Virus record (IMG/VR): IMGVR_UViG_3300042339_001624
Location: 1-25,324 of that record
Strand: one strand, 5' to 3'
DNA: 25,324 nt
DNA from: a virus
Shown: positions 24,052-25,324 of the stretch, piece after piece
Position numbering within the stretch: position 1 is the stretch's first letter
How the letters are laid out: every line of letters begins with the position of its first letter
Translations under genes and position numbers: made by a program
Notes under the pieces: model-generated
Seen by the model: the letters and a program-made list of their open reading frames with translations, nothing else
What the model was told of the DNA's origin: nothing
Database searches by the model: none

Positions 24052-24684
24052 ATGTCATATTTAAATGCAAACCTACCAATAATTAACTGTTTAATTAGAA
24101 ACGAATTTTTATTTAACCATAAAAAAGGAAATGGTGAATTTACACCATGTGATGTTCATTCGGTTGCATCGATTCAAGGGAGAACACCTTTATTTGAGGC
24201 ATTCTTGGAGAACGGAGTAAATTGGACACGAAGACCAATACACGCATTTGTATGGAAAGAAGATGCGGAAGTATTAGATTTAACTGAACATATATATTGG
24301 GATTGTTTTAGTCCTTACATTGACGTAAAAGTTAGGGAGAGACTATCAGGTTTAAGAGCCGATTTAATATCAATCACTGGAGTTAAAAGAGTGGGAACAT
24401 ATCTATTCACACTTGATTGGTCTCACGAAAATAGAAACAATCTTGATTTAGGTTTTTCTGAAACACCTGAACACAAATGTGGTCACGTATTCAAAATGGA
24501 TAATGGTAATTATTTTATTTATCCCAACAACAGGATAATTTGGTTTGACAGAGCTTGGACATTTAATAGGATAGATAAGAATCCTGGTTATGAAATAGAT
24601 TTAAATATATATTCGGTGGAGAATAAAACATATCACACTACAGATTATTCATACATGACTGAGTTCGCCAAAGATAACGAATAA
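24052..24684 (+). CDS. Conserved phage-type protein of unknown function
   Basis: A 210-aa protein, taking ATG 24052 one base after the microprotein stop; an upstream in-frame start at 24010 would overlap the microprotein. It is rich in Trp and aromatics (RPIHAFVWKEDAEV, HIYWDCFSPY) with a block SETPEHKCGHVFKMDNGNY and PNNRIIWFDRAWTF. I think similar proteins occur in T4-like marine phages, but the function is unknown. It lacks the leader and is followed by a clear terminator, so it closes the unit that starts at 23408. Confidence 0.75.
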   Translation: MSYLNANLPIINCLIRNEFLFNHKKGNGEFTPCDVHSVASIQGRTPLFEAFLENGVNWTRRPIHAFVWKEDAEVLDLTEHIYWDCFSPYIDVKVRERLSGLRADLISITGVKRVGTYLFTLDWSHENRNNLDLGFSETPEHKCGHVFKMDNGNYFIYPNNRIIWFDRAWTFNRIDKNPGYEIDLNIYSVENKTYHTTDYSYMTEFAKDNE

Positions 24685-24699
24685 AAGACATTTTAAATC

Positions 24700-24731
24700 A
24701 ATCTTCACTTAAAATGTGAGGATTTTTTTTT
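24700..24731 (+). terminator. Intrinsic terminator
   Basis: AATCTTCAC pairs with GTGAGGATT (nine pairs, one G-T) around the loop TTAAAAT, followed by a run of Ts. It is the clearest terminator in the window. The loop can also pair with ATTTTAA at 24690-24696, giving an alternative hairpin or pseudoknot. Confidence 0.8.
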
Positions 24732-24739
24732 ATCTAAGG

Positions 24740-24747
24740 TATTTATA
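24740..24747 (+). promoter_or_regulatory. TATTTATA motif, putative promoter element
   Basis: GGTATTTATAATAATATG: the motif starts 13 bases before the ATG at 24753, directly after the terminator, as expected for a new transcription unit. Confidence 0.4.
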
Positions 24748-24752
24748 ATAAT

Positions 24753-25324
24753 ATGAAACACCTAATTAGAAAAATATTAAAAGAGGAGGTAAATAAGAAA
24801 TACCCAAAACCAACACCAAACGTTGAAAAACTAATATATAATTGGTTAAATAACTATTTTTCAGGATCTAAAATGTATCAAACAAAGGACTATGCGTTTA
24901 GCTATACTTTTGAATGGTGTAATAATGGTATGGAAATAGCTCAAGCTATTATAGATTTTAACCATGATCACGATGCTTGGGATGACAAAAGAAAAACAAG
25001 TGAACGAAATTTTGAATCAGGAGAATTTTCAATACCTGAAGATATTATAGATGATTTAGAAACTGATATACCGGTAAGAAGAAACTATTTAAGATATATT
25101 GTAGAAGAATGGTTTGAAGATACATTGTTAGAAAAAATCAAAAGTGCATTGGGAAGAAATGATATATCAATAGATGATTTTTCTGAACACCCTAAAAAGT
25201 CTCAAGTTTGCGTTCCTCCTGTTTCAAAACCTGAAGGGGTTACAGATGATGAAATGATTGATTTTATTGTCAAAAATACTTTATTTAGAAGAGATGAGTT
25301 AGAAAAAAGAATTGTAGATGAACG
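24753..25324 (+). CDS. Leader-bearing protein of unknown function (3' partial)
   Basis: The frame is open from ATG 24753 to the window end (190 full codons). It starts MKHLIRKILKEEVNKKY, a near-ideal leader ending in ILKEE. The rest (from residue ~18) is acidic and helical, with NWLNNYFSGSK, EIAQAIIDFNHDHDAWDD and YLRYIVEEWFEDTLLEKI; no family is recognised. The His/Asp cluster (FNHDHDAWDD) could bind metal. The terminator and TATTTAT motif directly upstream suggest it begins its own transcript. Confidence 0.75.
   Translation, partial: MKHLIRKILKEEVNKKYPKPTPNVEKLIYNWLNNYFSGSKMYQTKDYAFSYTFEWCNNGMEIAQAIIDFNHDHDAWDDKRKTSERNFESGEFSIPEDIIDDLETDIPVRRNYLRYIVEEWFEDTLLEKIKSALGRNDISIDDFSEHPKKSQVCVPPVSKPEGVTDDEMIDFIVKNTLFRRDELEKRIVDE

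Noticed and set aside
1-25324. tRNA genes, integrase, insertion sequences
   Set aside because: No cloverleaf-like segment with a GTTCGA-type arm, transposase motif or terminal inverted repeats was seen; gaps between genes are all under about 200 bases.

Overview
The window looks like part of a large tailed-phage genome, or possibly a prophage, infecting a Bacteroidetes (flavobacterial-type) host. Several things support this. The DNA is very AT-rich and genes are packed tightly, with many 1-, 4- or 8-base stop/start overlaps. There is no visible Shine-Dalgarno pattern. Three genes carry the flavobacterial-type promoter element TATATTTG. The gene set mixes lysozymes, a nuclease, fibre-like proteins, glycosyltransferases and small phage-type unknown proteins. 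No tRNA, rRNA, CRISPR array, integrase or insertion sequence was seen. No terminase, portal or capsid gene lies in the window, so the phage assignment is an inference.

Layout. (1) 1-4.8 kb: the end of a metallophosphoesterase, an RmlC-type sugar epimerase, small acidic unknown proteins, a protein with eight DnaJ-type CxxCxGxG repeats (minus strand), a PD-(D/E)xK-like nuclease and a zinc-ribbon protein. (2) 4.8-8.3 kb: five glycosyltransferase-like genes, four of them in one overlapping series and one divergent. (3) 8.3-13.4 kb: two paralogous fibre- or adhesin-like proteins (932 and 719 aa) with long mucin-like Thr-Pro regions, followed by a sixth glycosyltransferase. (4) 14.4-18.9 kb: a GH24 lysozyme, unknown proteins, a short UvrC-like nuclease (minus) and a peptidoglycan-binding/hydrolase-like protein. 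(5) 19.0-21.8 kb: a 938-aa fusion of a DHH phosphoesterase and a C-terminal lysozyme-like domain. (6) 22.0-25.3 kb: a seventh glycosyltransferase, an LpxH-like metallophosphoesterase, a DUF2237 protein, a 54-aa microprotein, an unknown conserved protein and a partial gene.

The most interesting pattern is a short N-terminal leader shared by eight otherwise unrelated proteins (starts at 3320, 4488, 14804, 17742, 18962, 23408, 23886, 24753). It is a basic amphipathic stretch rich in Ile, Leu, Lys and Arg, and in most cases it ends in [I/L/M]-x-E. That resembles the capsid-targeting peptides and gp21 protease cleavage sites of T4. The carriers are mostly enzymes (nuclease, DHH phosphoesterase, lysozymes, peptidoglycan-binding protein). 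I therefore infer a cohort of proteins sorted into the virion by a removable tag. The DHH-lysozyme fusion has a second leader-like site exactly between its modules, as if it were a polyprotein.

A second theme is surface glycosylation: two Thr-Pro-rich mucin-like fibres sit inside a cluster of glycosyltransferases that includes a beta-1,4-galactosyltransferase-type (GT7) enzyme. A third theme is transcription. A TATTTAT motif lies just upstream of ten genes, including most leader-bearing genes and both fibres. Three other genes have TATATTTG exactly four bases before the start codon, which suggests two promoter classes and near-leaderless mRNAs.
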